Of a stretch of 63,619 nt of DNA, positions 34,085-43,983 are shown in pieces. The notes under the pieces are model-generated. The model had not been told where the DNA came from, searched no databases, and saw only the letters and a program-made list of their open reading frames with translations. The DNA comes from Dickeya zeae NCPPB 2538 (GTDB lineage Bacteria; Pseudomonadota; Gammaproteobacteria; Enterobacterales; Enterobacteriaceae). The stretch's first letter is position 1. Each line of letters opens with the position of its first letter. The stretch lies in the NCBI RefSeq assembly GCF_000406165.1, contig NZ_CM001977.1:3384512-3448130 (forward strand), in the 5' to 3' direction. A program made the position numbers and the translations under genes.

Positions 34085-35365
34085 ATGAGTGTGACATCCC
34101 TTTTTCAGCAAGCGCTGGCCAGCATTGCGAATGATTCAGACGCCATTGTACAGGATATGAGCAGCATGCTGGCGGTGGATACCAGTTTCCCGCCCGGCCT
34201 GGGTTATGGTGCGTTCGCTGATCTGATGGAGTCACTGCTAACGCCGATGGGATTCCGCTTCCAGCGGGTGTCAGTGCCCGAATCCCTCTGGCGTTCACCG
34301 GATGGTAGCGCACGCGGAGAGCGCGTCAACCTGCTGGCAACGCTGCCCGGCGACGCGCCAGAGAACTGCAACCTCTATTTTCACGTTGATACCGTTCCCC
34401 CCGGCGACGGCTGGCATTACCCGCCGTTAGCGCTAAGTCAGGACGGTGAACGGCTGATCGGCCGCGGTAGCGCCGACATGAAAGGAACGATCGTCGCCAC
34501 GCTGGCCGCGCTGCGTGCAGCGCAAAAATACCGCCTCAAACTGTGTTTCAACCCGGTGCTGTTGCTGTGTACCGACGAAGAAGGCGGGTTGTACCCCGGC
34601 ATTCGCTATCTGGCGGAACAACGGCTTTTTCAAGGTCATATGCTGAGTTTCAACGGCGGTGCCGCACCGCGCATCTGGGCCGGTTGTTTCGGCAGTCTGG
34701 ATGTGGTGATCCGCGTGACGGGGCGCTCGGGGCATTCCGGCGACTCGGTAGACGGCATCAACGCCATTGAGGAGAGCCTGCCGTTGATGAACGCCCTGAT
34801 GGCGCTGAAGCGGCAAGTTGAACAACGCACCTCCGCCATGCCGCCGCCGCCACATTTTGAAGGCAAGCCGCTGACCTCCCGCCTGACACTGGCGGTGGCG
34901 CAAGGTGGCAGCAAAGGCTCCACCTTGCCGGAACGTTTTGAGCTGCTGGTCAACCGTCGCTACGCCCCCGAAGAGTCGTTCGACGCGGTCTGGCAAGAAT
35001 TAACCGACTGTATCACGCAATCCATGGCCTCCTCCGCCGCGCTGAGTACGGAATACCACCTGATCGGCCATCTGGCACCGGTCAGCGACCCTACCGGGCC
35101 GCACTGGCCGCGCTGGCAACACGCGCTGGGCATGGGATTTGGTTTCCGCGCCGACGAATTCGCCGCCTGGGGTTCCTCCAGCAGTTCCGACATGGGATGG
35201 GTACAACAGGCAGGCATTCAGGAAATTCTGTTAGGGGGTCTGGTACGGCCGGATAACCACATTCACGCCGCCAATGAATACACCACGATGTCGGACATCG
35301 TCGCTTTATCCCAGTCTATTTTGGCCTATCTGGCCGAGGACTTTTCGCCAACCCAGGGTCATTAA
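34085..35365 (+). CDS. M20 family metallopeptidase
   Basis: A 426-aa zinc-dependent amidohydrolase of the ArgE/DapE/ACY1 group. Metal and catalytic segments are LYFHVDTVPPGDG (His, Asp), IGRGSADMKG (bridging Asp), LCTDEEGGLYPG (catalytic Glu and ligand Glu) and a late His in RPDNHIHAANEY. A dimerisation lid is inserted between. It has no signal peptide. It opens an operon with a peptide ABC transporter and a second M20 enzyme, so it probably hydrolyses an imported N-acyl amino acid or small peptide. Confidence 0.88.
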   Translation: MSVTSLFQQALASIANDSDAIVQDMSSMLAVDTSFPPGLGYGAFADLMESLLTPMGFRFQRVSVPESLWRSPDGSARGERVNLLATLPGDAPENCNLYFHVDTVPPGDGWHYPPLALSQDGERLIGRGSADMKGTIVATLAALRAAQKYRLKLCFNPVLLLCTDEEGGLYPGIRYLAEQRLFQGHMLSFNGGAAPRIWAGCFGSLDVVIRVTGRSGHSGDSVDGINAIEESLPLMNALMALKRQVEQRTSAMPPPPHFEGKPLTSRLTLAVAQGGSKGSTLPERFELLVNRRYAPEESFDAVWQELTDCITQSMASSAALSTEYHLIGHLAPVSDPTGPHWPRWQHALGMGFGFRADEFAAWGSSSSSDMGWVQQAGIQEILLGGLVRPDNHIHAANEYTTMSDIVALSQSILAYLAEDFSPTQGH

Positions 35366-35385
35366 GCAATAAAAAACCAATAACA

Positions 35386-35430
35386 AACAATAAGTAGCAA
35401 ATAACAATTAGCAAACAACAATGAGCAAAC
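35386..35430 (+). repeat. Three tandem copies of an AACAAT..AGCAAA unit
   Basis: AACAATAAGTAGCAAAT, AACAATTAGCAAAC and AACAATGAGCAAAC follow each other in the gap between the peptidase and the binding-protein gene. Unstructured A-rich leader; it may enhance translation of the binding protein by keeping the mRNA open, which is inference. Confidence 0.6.
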
Positions 35431-35449
35431 AGCAGAAGAGGAAACCACG

Positions 35450-37048
35450 ATGTGTGCAATGAAAGGAATAAACAGACGGCAGTTTATTACTCACACCACG
35501 CTGATGACTGGCGCAGCCATGCTACCGTGGTCATTCCATGCTAACGCGGCCGAGGCTAGCGTCATGACGGCGGGCGGTACGCCACAAAAAGGCGGCACCC
35601 TGCGCATCAGCGTCGATCAGGCTATCAACATGCTCAACCCCCAGCAGGCACGCGTCAACCCCGAGTACCTGCTGGCTGAACTGCTCTACAGCGGCCTGAC
35701 CCGTCTGACACAGGAGATGAAAGCCGAACCGGATTTGGCTATCAGCTGGCAGCCGAATGCTGACCTGACGCAGTGGACCTTTACCCTGCGCCCCAACCTG
35801 AAGTTCAGCGACGGTACACCGTTGACCGCCGCGGATGTCGTCGCCAGCCTCTCTGCCATTCTGGACCCCAAAAACGCCTCGCCGGGGATGCGTAACATTG
35901 GTCCAATCAAAGAGTTGCATGCCGATGGCAACGACAACGTGGTGATCATCACCCAGGTACCTTACGCCGACCTGCCCGTGATGCTGGCGTACCCGGACGC
36001 CAGAATCGTCCCCGCCGCCATCGCGCAGGGGCAACTGGCGCGGCTGTCCAAAGAAGCGCTGGGTGCGGGCCCTTTCATGCTGGCGTCGTATGAGCCAGAA
36101 CGCAAAATCGTGGTGAAGCGCAACCCGTATTACTACGACCCGAACCGCCCGTATCTGGACGCCGTGGAGATCGTGGTTTATCCCGACGCTATCGCCGAAA
36201 GCTCCGCGCTGATCGCCGGTGATACCGACCTGATGCTGGCGGCACAGCCCAGCGAGTTCAAACGCTTGTCTGCCGCCGCCGGCATCCAGCCGCTGCGCGT
36301 CCCATCGGGCCAGTTCCTCAACATCAACATGGGGTGCGACCAGAAACCCTTTAACGACGTACGGGTACGCCAGGCGCTGGCGCTGTGTATCGATCGCAAA
36401 GCGATGGTTGATTTCGTCGCCGACAGTTACGGCACCCCGGGTAACGACACGCCGATCAACGCCTCGTATCCGTGGTATCGCAACCTGCCGCTGCGCCAGC
36501 CCGACTACGCCAAAGCCAAGGCGTTGCTGGCAGAAGCCGGTTACCCGGACGGACTCGATTTAACCTTGATCGCGTCAGATAAACCGGCCTCCCGTACCCA
36601 GTTGGGGATCGCGGTACGCGAGATGGCCAAGCCCGCCGGTTTTCGTATCAACGTGCAGACCATGGCCCACAGCACCTACCTCGATCAGGTGTGGAAGAAA
36701 GGCAATTTTTATGTCGGCTTCTACAATATGCAGCCTTCACCGGACGCCGTGTTCTCGCTGCTCTACACCTCCGATGCAGCGTGGAACGAAACCCGCTGGA
36801 ACAATGCCGATTTTGACGCCGCCGTCGCTGGCGCACGCGGCACCACCGACGACGCCAAGCGCCGGGAGTTCTACGGTAAAGCGCAGCAGTTGATGCATGA
36901 ACAGGTGCCGTCGGTCATCCCTGCCTTCTTCAACCTGCTCTCCGCCAGCCGGGATTCCGTGCGCGGCTACGCGCTGCATCCACGTGCCGCCGTGTTCCGT
37001 CTCGATCACGTCTGGCTGACGGCGCAAGCGTCGACACGCCGAAGCTGA
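35450..37048 (+). CDS. Peptide ABC transporter substrate-binding protein
   Basis: A 532-aa solute-binding protein of the SBP_bac_5 (DppA/OppA) family. The signal sequence contains NRRQFITHTTLMTGAAML, an RRxF twin-arginine-like motif, so Tat export is possible. Family landmarks are GGTLRISVDQAINMLNPQQA and FSDGTPLTAADVVASLSAIL. The gene starts with MCAM after GAGGAAACC; a second Met lies three codons in. With permeases, ATPase and two peptidases it forms one transport-hydrolysis system. The ligand is unknown. Confidence 0.9.
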   Translation: MCAMKGINRRQFITHTTLMTGAAMLPWSFHANAAEASVMTAGGTPQKGGTLRISVDQAINMLNPQQARVNPEYLLAELLYSGLTRLTQEMKAEPDLAISWQPNADLTQWTFTLRPNLKFSDGTPLTAADVVASLSAILDPKNASPGMRNIGPIKELHADGNDNVVIITQVPYADLPVMLAYPDARIVPAAIAQGQLARLSKEALGAGPFMLASYEPERKIVVKRNPYYYDPNRPYLDAVEIVVYPDAIAESSALIAGDTDLMLAAQPSEFKRLSAAAGIQPLRVPSGQFLNINMGCDQKPFNDVRVRQALALCIDRKAMVDFVADSYGTPGNDTPINASYPWYRNLPLRQPDYAKAKALLAEAGYPDGLDLTLIASDKPASRTQLGIAVREMAKPAGFRINVQTMAHSTYLDQVWKKGNFYVGFYNMQPSPDAVFSLLYTSDAAWNETRWNNADFDAAVAGARGTTDDAKRREFYGKAQQLMHEQVPSVIPAFFNLLSASRDSVRGYALHPRAAVFRLDHVWLTAQASTRRS

Positions 37049-37062
37049 ACTAAGGAGCGGCC

Positions 37063-38010
37063 GTGAGCGCAAGCTATCTGTTAAAACGTCTGCTGTTGGT
37101 GATCTACACCCTGCTGGTGGTGTCCGTACTGGTATTCAGCATTACCCAGTTGCTGCCTGCCGACGCCGCGGTCACCCTGCTCGGCCAGCATGCCACCCCG
37201 GAGGCGCTGGCGGCGGTCAGGGCCCGACTCGGGCTGGACGCGCCTGCCTGGGTGCAATACTGGCACTGGCTGGCGGCAGCGTTGCACGGTGATTTCGGCG
37301 TCTCCATGCGGACCAACCTGCCGGTCGCGCCCACGCTGCTCACCGCCCTATCCCGCTCACTGTTGCTGGCAGCATGCGCCCTGTCGCTGATGCTGCTGGT
37401 GGCGCTGCCGCTCGGCGTGTGGGCGGCGGTCAGAAAAGGCAAACTGGCGGATGTGCTGGTCAGCGTGCTGTCTTACATCGGCATTTCCTTTCCCGAGTTC
37501 GTCACCGCCACGCTGATGTTGCTGCTGTTCGCCGATATCTGGCAGTTGCTGCCAGCGACCGGTTATGTGCCGCTCAGCGAGAACCTGATTGACGGCGTGC
37601 GCCATCTGGTGCTGCCGTCGGCGACGGTGGCAATGATTCTGGTCGCGCATGTCTCACGTATGGTGCGCTCGGAGATGGTGGATGTGCTGCATACCGACTA
37701 CATCCGGGCAGCCTGGCTGAAAGGGCTGCCGCGCCGCCGTATTCTGTGGCGCCACGCGCTGCGCAACGGCCTGTTGCCGACCATCACTATCGTGGCATTG
37801 GACGTGGGTTATCTGCTCGGCGGCATCGTGGTAGTGGAAGAGATTTTCGCTATTCCCGGCATCGGCCGGGAGCTTATCGTCGCGGTGCAGGCGCGCGATC
37901 TCCCCACCATTCAGGGCGGTGTGATGATCCTGGCCTCCACCTATGCGGTCGTCAATTTTCTGGCCGACCTCGCCTACGCCACGCTAGACAAGCGGATTCA
38001 CTATGTTTGA
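37063..38010 (+). CDS. Peptide ABC transporter permease (DppB-like)
   Basis: A 315-aa inner-membrane permease with six segments, starting GTG after AAGGAGCG. The coupling-helix EAA motif is in IRAAWLKGLPRRRILWRHAL, and IVVVEEIFAIPGIGRELIV is typical of DppB/OppB. It overlaps the next permease by 8 bp, so translation is likely coupled. Confidence 0.93.
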   Translation: MSASYLLKRLLLVIYTLLVVSVLVFSITQLLPADAAVTLLGQHATPEALAAVRARLGLDAPAWVQYWHWLAAALHGDFGVSMRTNLPVAPTLLTALSRSLLLAACALSLMLLVALPLGVWAAVRKGKLADVLVSVLSYIGISFPEFVTATLMLLLFADIWQLLPATGYVPLSENLIDGVRHLVLPSATVAMILVAHVSRMVRSEMVDVLHTDYIRAAWLKGLPRRRILWRHALRNGLLPTITIVALDVGYLLGGIVVVEEIFAIPGIGRELIVAVQARDLPTIQGGVMILASTYAVVNFLADLAYATLDKRIHYV

Positions 38011-38830
38011 CGTACTCAAAAAACTACTGCGTACTCCGCAAGGGGCTGCCGGGCTTGGCATCCTGCTGCTGGCGCTGATTACCGTGTGCGCGGGTGTTCA
38101 TCTGGCCCCCGCCGACCCAGAGGCTATTTCGATTCTGGCGCGCTATAAAGCGCCGAGCGCCATGCACTGGTTCGGCACCGATCAGCTAGGGCGCGACATC
38201 CTCAGCCGGGTGCTGGTGGGTGCCCGCACCACCATTCTTTATTCGCTACTGGCGACCTCACTGGCGATGGTGGCAGGCTCGGTTATCGGCACCGCCAGCG
38301 CGTATCTGGGTGGCCGGATGGATGAAGGCATTATGCGCACCATGGACGCGGTGATGTCGATCCCCAGCCTGCTGTTCGCTTTATTGATTGTCAGCACACT
38401 AGGACAGAGTAGCCTGAATGCGGTGCTGGCTATCACCATCGCCTTTATACCGGGCATGGTACGCATCGCCCGTAGCGTGGCGCTGGCCGCGCGCCAGCAG
38501 GATTACGTCTATGCCGCCATCGCCCGCGGCGAATCCCCCGGCTATATCATCCTGCGGGAGATGCTGCCTAACATCGTGGCACCCATCATCGTGGAATCCA
38601 CTATTCGCGTGTCGTTCGCCATTATGCTGTTTGCCACCCTGAGCTTCCTTGGGCTGGGGGCGCAACCGCCACAACCGGAATGGGGGTTGATGGTATCCGA
38701 AGCCCGCGCCTACTTCTTTAACGCTCCCTGGATGATGCTGATCCCCGGGCTTGCGATCGCCATCGTCGCTATCGGTTTCAACCTGCTTGGCGATGGGCTA
38801 CGCGACGTTCTGAATCCGAGGAGCCACTGA
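38003..38830 (+). CDS. Peptide ABC transporter permease (DppC-like)
   Basis: A 275-aa permease, partner of the DppB-like one. It has the DppC features HWFGTDQLGRDILSRVLVGA and the EAA loop AAIARGESPGYIILREMLPN, then LSFLGLGAQPPQPEWGLMVS. It overlaps the ATPase gene by one base (TGATG). Confidence 0.93.
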   Translation: MFDVLKKLLRTPQGAAGLGILLLALITVCAGVHLAPADPEAISILARYKAPSAMHWFGTDQLGRDILSRVLVGARTTILYSLLATSLAMVAGSVIGTASAYLGGRMDEGIMRTMDAVMSIPSLLFALLIVSTLGQSSLNAVLAITIAFIPGMVRIARSVALAARQQDYVYAAIARGESPGYIILREMLPNIVAPIIVESTIRVSFAIMLFATLSFLGLGAQPPQPEWGLMVSEARAYFFNAPWMMLIPGLAIAIVAIGFNLLGDGLRDVLNPRSH

Positions 38831-40503
38831 TGGACAAGCACAACGCCACCCTGACGACATCCACCCCGGTACTGGCGGTTAACGATTACAGCCTGGACTA
38901 CGCACTGCCAGACGGTTCACACCTGCCGGTGCTGCGGGACATTACCCTGCACGTGAACCGCGGCGACGTGGTGGGGCTGGTAGGGGAATCCGGCTCCGGC
39001 AAAACCACCCTCGGCTGGGCCATTATGCGCTGGCTCGCCAGTAACGCACGGGAGCGCGCTGGCGAGATTCACCTCAGCGGTTTAAATCTGCGCACGTTGG
39101 CGACGGACAAATTGCACGCGCTGCGCGGCGGAAAACTGGGGATGATTTTTCAGGACCCCAGCGCCTCGCTCAACCCCACCCTGACGCTGGGGGAACAGGT
39201 GACGGAGGTGCTGCGCCGTCACCGTCACCTCAATGCCCGGGAAGCGCAGGAATACGGCGAAACCCTGCTGCGCGACGTTGACCTGAAACATCCGGCGCTG
39301 ATGATGCGGCGCTACCCGCATCAGGTTTCCGGCGGTGAAAAACAGCGCATCCTGATCGCTACCGCCTTCGCTTGTCAGCCCGACTGCCTGATTTTCGACG
39401 AACCCACCACCGCGCTGGACGTAATAAGCTCAGCACAGATCCTGGCGTTGTTTGAACGACTACGGGAAGAAACCGGCGTAGCAGCCTTGTATATCTCTCA
39501 CGATCTGGCACTGGTCTCCCGTGTTACCGATCGCGTCTGTGTGTTGGAAAAAGGCCGTATCGTTGAACAGGCGGACGCCGGGGCGTTGTTCAGCGCACCG
39601 CAACACGCCTACACCCGTCGGTTGATCGCCGCCGTGCCGAATCCAACCGTACGCTTGCTGGATGAAGCCACGCCGTCTTCCCAACCGTTACTGACCCTGA
39701 GTGACATCACTATCCAGTACGGCCACCACCGGTTGCTGGACAAGCTGCTCAAGCGCCAACCCCATCAAACCCGCGCCGCTAACGCGGTATCGCTCACCGT
39801 GCATGAAGGTGAGATTCTGGGGATTGTCGGTGAGTCCGGCTCCGGCAAGTCGACACTGGCCAAAGCCATCACCGGTCTGGTGCCATTTAGTGGCGAGCTG
39901 GATTTTCGCGGCTACACCCTGCTCGGCCGCGCGCAGATGGATAAGGACTATCGCCGCCGGGTGCAAATGATCTTCCAGCACCCGGACGCGTCGCTCAATC
40001 CGCGTATGCGTATCGGCGATATTATCGCCCGCCCGCTGCGGCTGTATGGTCTGCCCAACGGCGAAACCGAAACACAGGCCGTCGCCCGACTGCTGGAAGA
40101 AGTGCGCCTGCCAGCGTCGATGGCGTCGCGCTACCCTCATGAACTGTCAGGTGGACAAAAGCAGCGGGTGGCGATCGCCCGCGCCTTCGCCCACCCGCCA
40201 GAACTGGTGATTTGCGACGAAATTACCGCTGCATTGGACGTCTCGGTGCAAGCGACCGTGATTGAATTGCTGCTGGAACTGCGGCGACGCTATGGCACCG
40301 CCTACCTGTTCATTACCCACGATCTTAACCTGATTCAGCAGGTGGCTCATCGTATCGCGGTGATGTATCGCGGCGACGTGCTGGAGATCCTGCCGGGCCA
40401 TGCGATGGCGTCTCAGGCACAGCATCCTTACACGCGGGCGCTGCTGTCCGCCATCCCGACACCCGGTGAGTTATCGCCTGCCCCACACTCATACACAGAA
40501 TGA
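38830..40503 (+). CDS. Fused peptide ABC transporter ATPase (DppD-DppF type)
   Basis: A 557-aa double ATPase that replaces the separate DppD and DppF subunits. First domain: Walker A GESGSGKTTL, signature VSGGEKQRILIA, Walker B CLIFDEPTTALDV. Second domain: GESGSGKSTLAKAI, signature LSGGQKQRVAIARAFA, and Walker B ELVICDEITAALDV, where the usual Pro of DEPT is replaced by Ile. The arrangement resembles GsiA/YejF. It ends at 40503, 7 bp before the second peptidase. Confidence 0.92.
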   Translation: MDKHNATLTTSTPVLAVNDYSLDYALPDGSHLPVLRDITLHVNRGDVVGLVGESGSGKTTLGWAIMRWLASNARERAGEIHLSGLNLRTLATDKLHALRGGKLGMIFQDPSASLNPTLTLGEQVTEVLRRHRHLNAREAQEYGETLLRDVDLKHPALMMRRYPHQVSGGEKQRILIATAFACQPDCLIFDEPTTALDVISSAQILALFERLREETGVAALYISHDLALVSRVTDRVCVLEKGRIVEQADAGALFSAPQHAYTRRLIAAVPNPTVRLLDEATPSSQPLLTLSDITIQYGHHRLLDKLLKRQPHQTRAANAVSLTVHEGEILGIVGESGSGKSTLAKAITGLVPFSGELDFRGYTLLGRAQMDKDYRRRVQMIFQHPDASLNPRMRIGDIIARPLRLYGLPNGETETQAVARLLEEVRLPASMASRYPHELSGGQKQRVAIARAFAHPPELVICDEITAALDVSVQATVIELLLELRRRYGTAYLFITHDLNLIQQVAHRIAVMYRGDVLEILPGHAMASQAQHPYTRALLSAIPTPGELSPAPHSYTE

Positions 40504-40510
40504 AACCATC

Positions 40511-41740
40511 ATGACGAAAGAACAGTTACTACAGCGTATCGATACCGAATTTTGTCTGCGTTTTCTGGCAAACATGGTGCAACACAAAAGCTACAGCGCC
40601 ACTGACGGCGAACGTCAACTGGCGGAATTCATGGCCGGGCGGATGCGCGAACTCGGGCTGGAAACCCAGCTCACGCCGGTGCCCGGCGGGCGGCTCAATG
40701 CCATCGGCACGCTGCGCGGCGTCGGCGGTGGCCACAGTTTGCTGTTCAACGGCCATCTGGACACCAACCCGGTGACGGAAGGCTGGACGGTGGATCCGTG
40801 GGAAGGAAAAATCGACGACGAATTCATCTACGGCATCGGTGTGTCCAATATGAAATCCGGCGATGCCGCCTATTTCTGCGCGCTGAAAACGCTGATCGAC
40901 GCGGGCGTCAAACTGAAAGGCGACGTGGTGCTGACTTACGTGGTCGGGGAATTACAGGGCGGCATCGGCTCCATCGCCGCGATTGAGCAAGGTATCCGCG
41001 CCGACTATTTCATCAACGCCGAACCGACCGACATCCAGGCGCTGACCATGCACGCCGGTTCGCTGATGTTCACCATCGAACTGACCGGTGATACCCGCCA
41101 TCTATCCAAACGTGAGCAAGCGGTGGATGCCATCGCCGCCGCCGTGGAGCTGATCCCGCAGTTGAACGCCATGACGTTCAGCGGCGCACAGAGCGACGAA
41201 CACCGCAGCATCAACCGTTGCCATGTCGGCACCGTACACGGTGCGCTGGGGCGCGATCTTGAAGAGTGGCGGCCGCCGCAGGTGGCAGACTTCGCCCGCC
41301 TCAAAGGTTCCGCCCGCTTCGCACCGGGGCAGAGCGTCGCCAGCGTGCTGGCAGATATTCAGGCATCGCTGGATGCGCTCTGCGCCCGCCACCCCGGCCT
41401 GAAGGCGGAACTGTTCGACGACGGCGAACGGGATAAGCCCACCATGCTGCCGTTCGAAGTGTCCCGCGAGTCAGCGATCGTGCAGGCGGTTAACCGCGCC
41501 TATCAACAGGTGCGCGGTGAACCACAGCCCAGCGGTGCTATCACGCCGCCCGCGTTTTACGGCACCGACGCCGCCCATTTTTATCAGTTAGCGGGGATGG
41601 AGGGTATCGTGTGTGGTCCCGGCGGCAAGTTCAACACCATGCCGGATGAACGCGTTCACATCAGCGATTTTCTCGATGCGGTACGCATCTATCTGCTGGC
41701 GATACTGGAAATCTGCCAGCCGGAGGAGGCGCTGTCATAA
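40511..41740 (+). CDS. M20 family peptidase-like protein, altered metal motif
   Basis: A 409-aa protein of the M20/ArgE-DapE group, last gene of the operon. The first metal His/Asp are in LLFNGHLDTNPVTEGW, but the usual bridging-Asp motif DMKxG reads GVSNMKSGDAAYF (Asn for Asp) and the usual DEEGG reads VVGELQGGIGS (one Glu kept). The late metal-ligand region is DERVHISDFLDAV. Such variants occur in subgroups of the family, so activity cannot be ruled out, perhaps with one metal. The ATG at 40511 is chosen by family length; the frame is open further upstream inside the ATPase gene. Confidence 0.85.
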   Translation: MTKEQLLQRIDTEFCLRFLANMVQHKSYSATDGERQLAEFMAGRMRELGLETQLTPVPGGRLNAIGTLRGVGGGHSLLFNGHLDTNPVTEGWTVDPWEGKIDDEFIYGIGVSNMKSGDAAYFCALKTLIDAGVKLKGDVVLTYVVGELQGGIGSIAAIEQGIRADYFINAEPTDIQALTMHAGSLMFTIELTGDTRHLSKREQAVDAIAAAVELIPQLNAMTFSGAQSDEHRSINRCHVGTVHGALGRDLEEWRPPQVADFARLKGSARFAPGQSVASVLADIQASLDALCARHPGLKAELFDDGERDKPTMLPFEVSRESAIVQAVNRAYQQVRGEPQPSGAITPPAFYGTDAAHFYQLAGMEGIVCGPGGKFNTMPDERVHISDFLDAVRIYLLAILEICQPEEALS

Positions 41741-41918
41741 CCTCGCCTGCGTCGCTCGCTGGCGAGTCATCATGTCGTCTTGCCAGCGGGCACGGAGGTG
41801 ACAAGAGATAGCCCCCATCAAAACACTATCCCCACCCTTTACTCCATTAAACGGTGGGGATTAATACACAGTTGCATCAAGAGAAGGATGGGAAGTCCGT
41901 CCTCAATCGACACGGGTA

Positions 41919-42227
41919 TTACAACACTTTCGCGCTCCCGGCCCAGCCAGCGTGGAAATGGCCGGAGCAAATCGCCGGTTCAATAGCGCTGATATTTACC
42001 CGGACCAGGCCCAGCTTAACGAAGGGATCATCTGACAACGCGACATTGACCGCCGATGAGTCCGTTCCGTAGGCCAGAATAAATCCACCCAGTCCGTTCT
42101 CTAATGGACCGGCAAAAATGATATTCCCGAGTTTGATATTATCGGCAAGCCATTTTTTGTGCGCATCAATATGCTGTTCAAGTTCGTCTTTCGGACTGGA
42201 GTACTCAAGAGTAATGGCATATAACAT
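41919..42227 (-). CDS. YciI-like protein
   Basis: A 102-aa protein with the YciI/ferredoxin-like fold: MLYAITLEYSSPKDELEQHI at the start and HKKWLADNIKLGNIIFAGPL with the conserved His-Asp/Gly-Pro elements. The Met at 42227 follows AAGGTAA. Some relatives are dehydrochlorinases or dioxygenase-like; function here unknown. It begins 21 bp after the azoreductase stop, on the same strand, so they are probably co-transcribed. The spacer 41741-41918 shows nothing. Confidence 0.85.
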   Translation of the reverse strand: MLYAITLEYSSPKDELEQHIDAHKKWLADNIKLGNIIFAGPLENGLGGFILAYGTDSSAVNVALSDDPFVKLGLVRVNISAIEPAICSGHFHAGWAGSAKVL

Positions 42228-42248
42228 AGCAGTTACCTTCATAATAAA

Positions 42249-42872
42249 TTAAACGGCGAGAGAGTTAATCACTAACTGGATGGATGACCTGGCATTCTCA
42301 ATTTCACGATTTTTTATTTCATCGCCTTTTGATGCTCCTTCCGCACGAATAAAATACACATCATGAATACCGAGAAACCCGAAAAAGGCCTGAAGATAGC
42401 GTTCCTGAAAATCCAGACCGGCAAAAGGGGGCTTGCCATAAAAACCGCCACGGGCAGAAACGATAATCACTTTTCTTCCTGCGGATAATCCGACGGGTCC
42501 GGTTTCAGTATATTTAAACGTCCTCCCTGCCTGCGCAATTCTATCCAACCAGGCTTTCAATTGACTGGAAACGGAAAAGTTATACATCGGCGCGCCAATA
42601 GCAATGACATCACTCGCCAGAAACTCTGACACGAGTTGTTCTGACAGTTGGTGCTCCTGCAACGTTGCGTTGTCCACTGCCGCGTTATCTACCTGGCGAA
42701 AACCCGCCACAATCGGGCCGGTAAGGTGGTGTATTTCCTGTGCCACCACATCGCGGTAAGACAAGTCCGCATCCGGATAACGGTGGGTCAATTGTTCAAT
42801 AACCTCAGCGGAAAGCTGCCGTGTTACTGAACCATCAGCAAGAATACTGGAATCTATATGTAATATATTCAC
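42249..42872 (-). CDS. azoR: FMN-dependent NADH-azoreductase
   Basis: A 207-aa flavodoxin-fold reductase of the AzoR/acyl-carrier phosphodiesterase family that reduces azo dyes and quinones with NADH. Features are MNILHIDSSILADGSVTRQL (phosphate loop), APMYNFSVSSQLKAWLDRI (flavin contact) and ARGGFYG. It is close in length to E. coli AzoR (201). A paralog rather than the main azoR is possible. It precedes the yciI-like gene. Confidence 0.9.
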   Translation of the reverse strand: MNILHIDSSILADGSVTRQLSAEVIEQLTHRYPDADLSYRDVVAQEIHHLTGPIVAGFRQVDNAAVDNATLQEHQLSEQLVSEFLASDVIAIGAPMYNFSVSSQLKAWLDRIAQAGRTFKYTETGPVGLSAGRKVIIVSARGGFYGKPPFAGLDFQERYLQAFFGFLGIHDVYFIRAEGASKGDEIKNREIENARSSIQLVINSLAV

Positions 42873-43036
42873 GACAACCTCTCTTTATATTTAAGCGCAA
42901 AAATCATTCATACGTTAAATCATTCAGGTATCAGAACATCAGCAACCGAATTACGCGCTGTTATATGTATCAACACATCACCACAGACGAATCAGAACAA
43001 CTCGCCGCCATCAACCTGAATACAGGACGGACATCA

Positions 43037-43810
43037 TCATTTAATGGCCTTGGCTGCCTCATCAATAAAATGTGCGACAGCATCAGGGTGTGAAATAAGA
43101 GACATATGGCTGGATGCGATCGACATTACTTTGGCACCAATCTGCCCGGCTATTTTTTCCTGAACGGCATGCGGTAACGCGTTGTCATTTTCAGTTAATA
43201 AATACCACGACGGTTTATCTTTCCATGCAGCGTGCTGCACGTTATCGCCAAATGCTTTTGCTGCCATCGGCTGTTGAACCGCGGTTAATTCCTGTACTTT
43301 TTTTAACGGTACATCCCCGGCCATGACTTCCTGATACTGCTTAGGATTATCCAGCCAGATTAACCCGTTGGCATCCGCTGTCATCCCTTCCATCGGTGCA
43401 TGCAGACGCTGCAATAAATCAGCAACGGATTCCCCACTGTCTGGCACCAGCGCCGATAAATAGACCAGCCCTCGCACATTTGGCGCGTTACCCGCCTGGG
43501 TAACGACAGCACCAGCCCACGAGTGCCCCACCAGCAGCACATCACCTTGCTGCCTTTGCAACACGCGCTCGGTGGCACTGACATCATCCGCCAACGAGGT
43601 CAGGGGGTTTTGCACGGCAGTGACATGGTAGCCCATGCCTTGCAACCGGGTCGTCACCGCCGACCAACTGGAACCATCGGCGAACGCGCCATGAACCAAC
43701 ACAATATTTTTAATTTTCGCGGCCTCCGCAATAGAGTGAACACCGGCAAAGAGAAGCAGCCCCAACCCAATAGCCAGTGTGCGTAGCCAGGCGGTGCGGG
43801 AATTCGTCAT
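43037..43810 (-). CDS. Alpha/beta hydrolase, exported
   Basis: A 257-aa hydrolase with a signal peptide (LRTLAIGLGLLLFAGVHSIAEA). The oxyanion region is VLVHGAFADGSSW, the nucleophile Ser sits in LLVGHSWAGAVV (GHSWAG), and the late His is in SSHMSLISHPDAVAHFI. It belongs to the esterase/salicylate-esterase-like single-domain group. The Met at 43810 with AAAGGAAC upstream is used; the frame runs further upstream. It is divergent from the GlxA-type regulator, which may control it. Substrate unknown. Confidence 0.88.
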   Translation of the reverse strand: MTNSRTAWLRTLAIGLGLLLFAGVHSIAEAAKIKNIVLVHGAFADGSSWSAVTTRLQGMGYHVTAVQNPLTSLADDVSATERVLQRQQGDVLLVGHSWAGAVVTQAGNAPNVRGLVYLSALVPDSGESVADLLQRLHAPMEGMTADANGLIWLDNPKQYQEVMAGDVPLKKVQELTAVQQPMAAKAFGDNVQHAAWKDKPSWYLLTENDNALPHAVQEKIAGQIGAKVMSIASSHMSLISHPDAVAHFIDEAAKAIK

Positions 43811-43983
43811 AGATGTTCCTTTGGCAGATGAATGAATGATGATCGCTGGGTTTTCCCTGGTGTTGCTCCCCTTGCGATACGGGATGAGTGAAGTGTAACC
43901 AGCATGGACGCTTGCAGTAAGATGGCAAAGTTGACATAGTTCATGCAAAATTCGCCAATCTTCTCCGACAGGAAAACATCACC

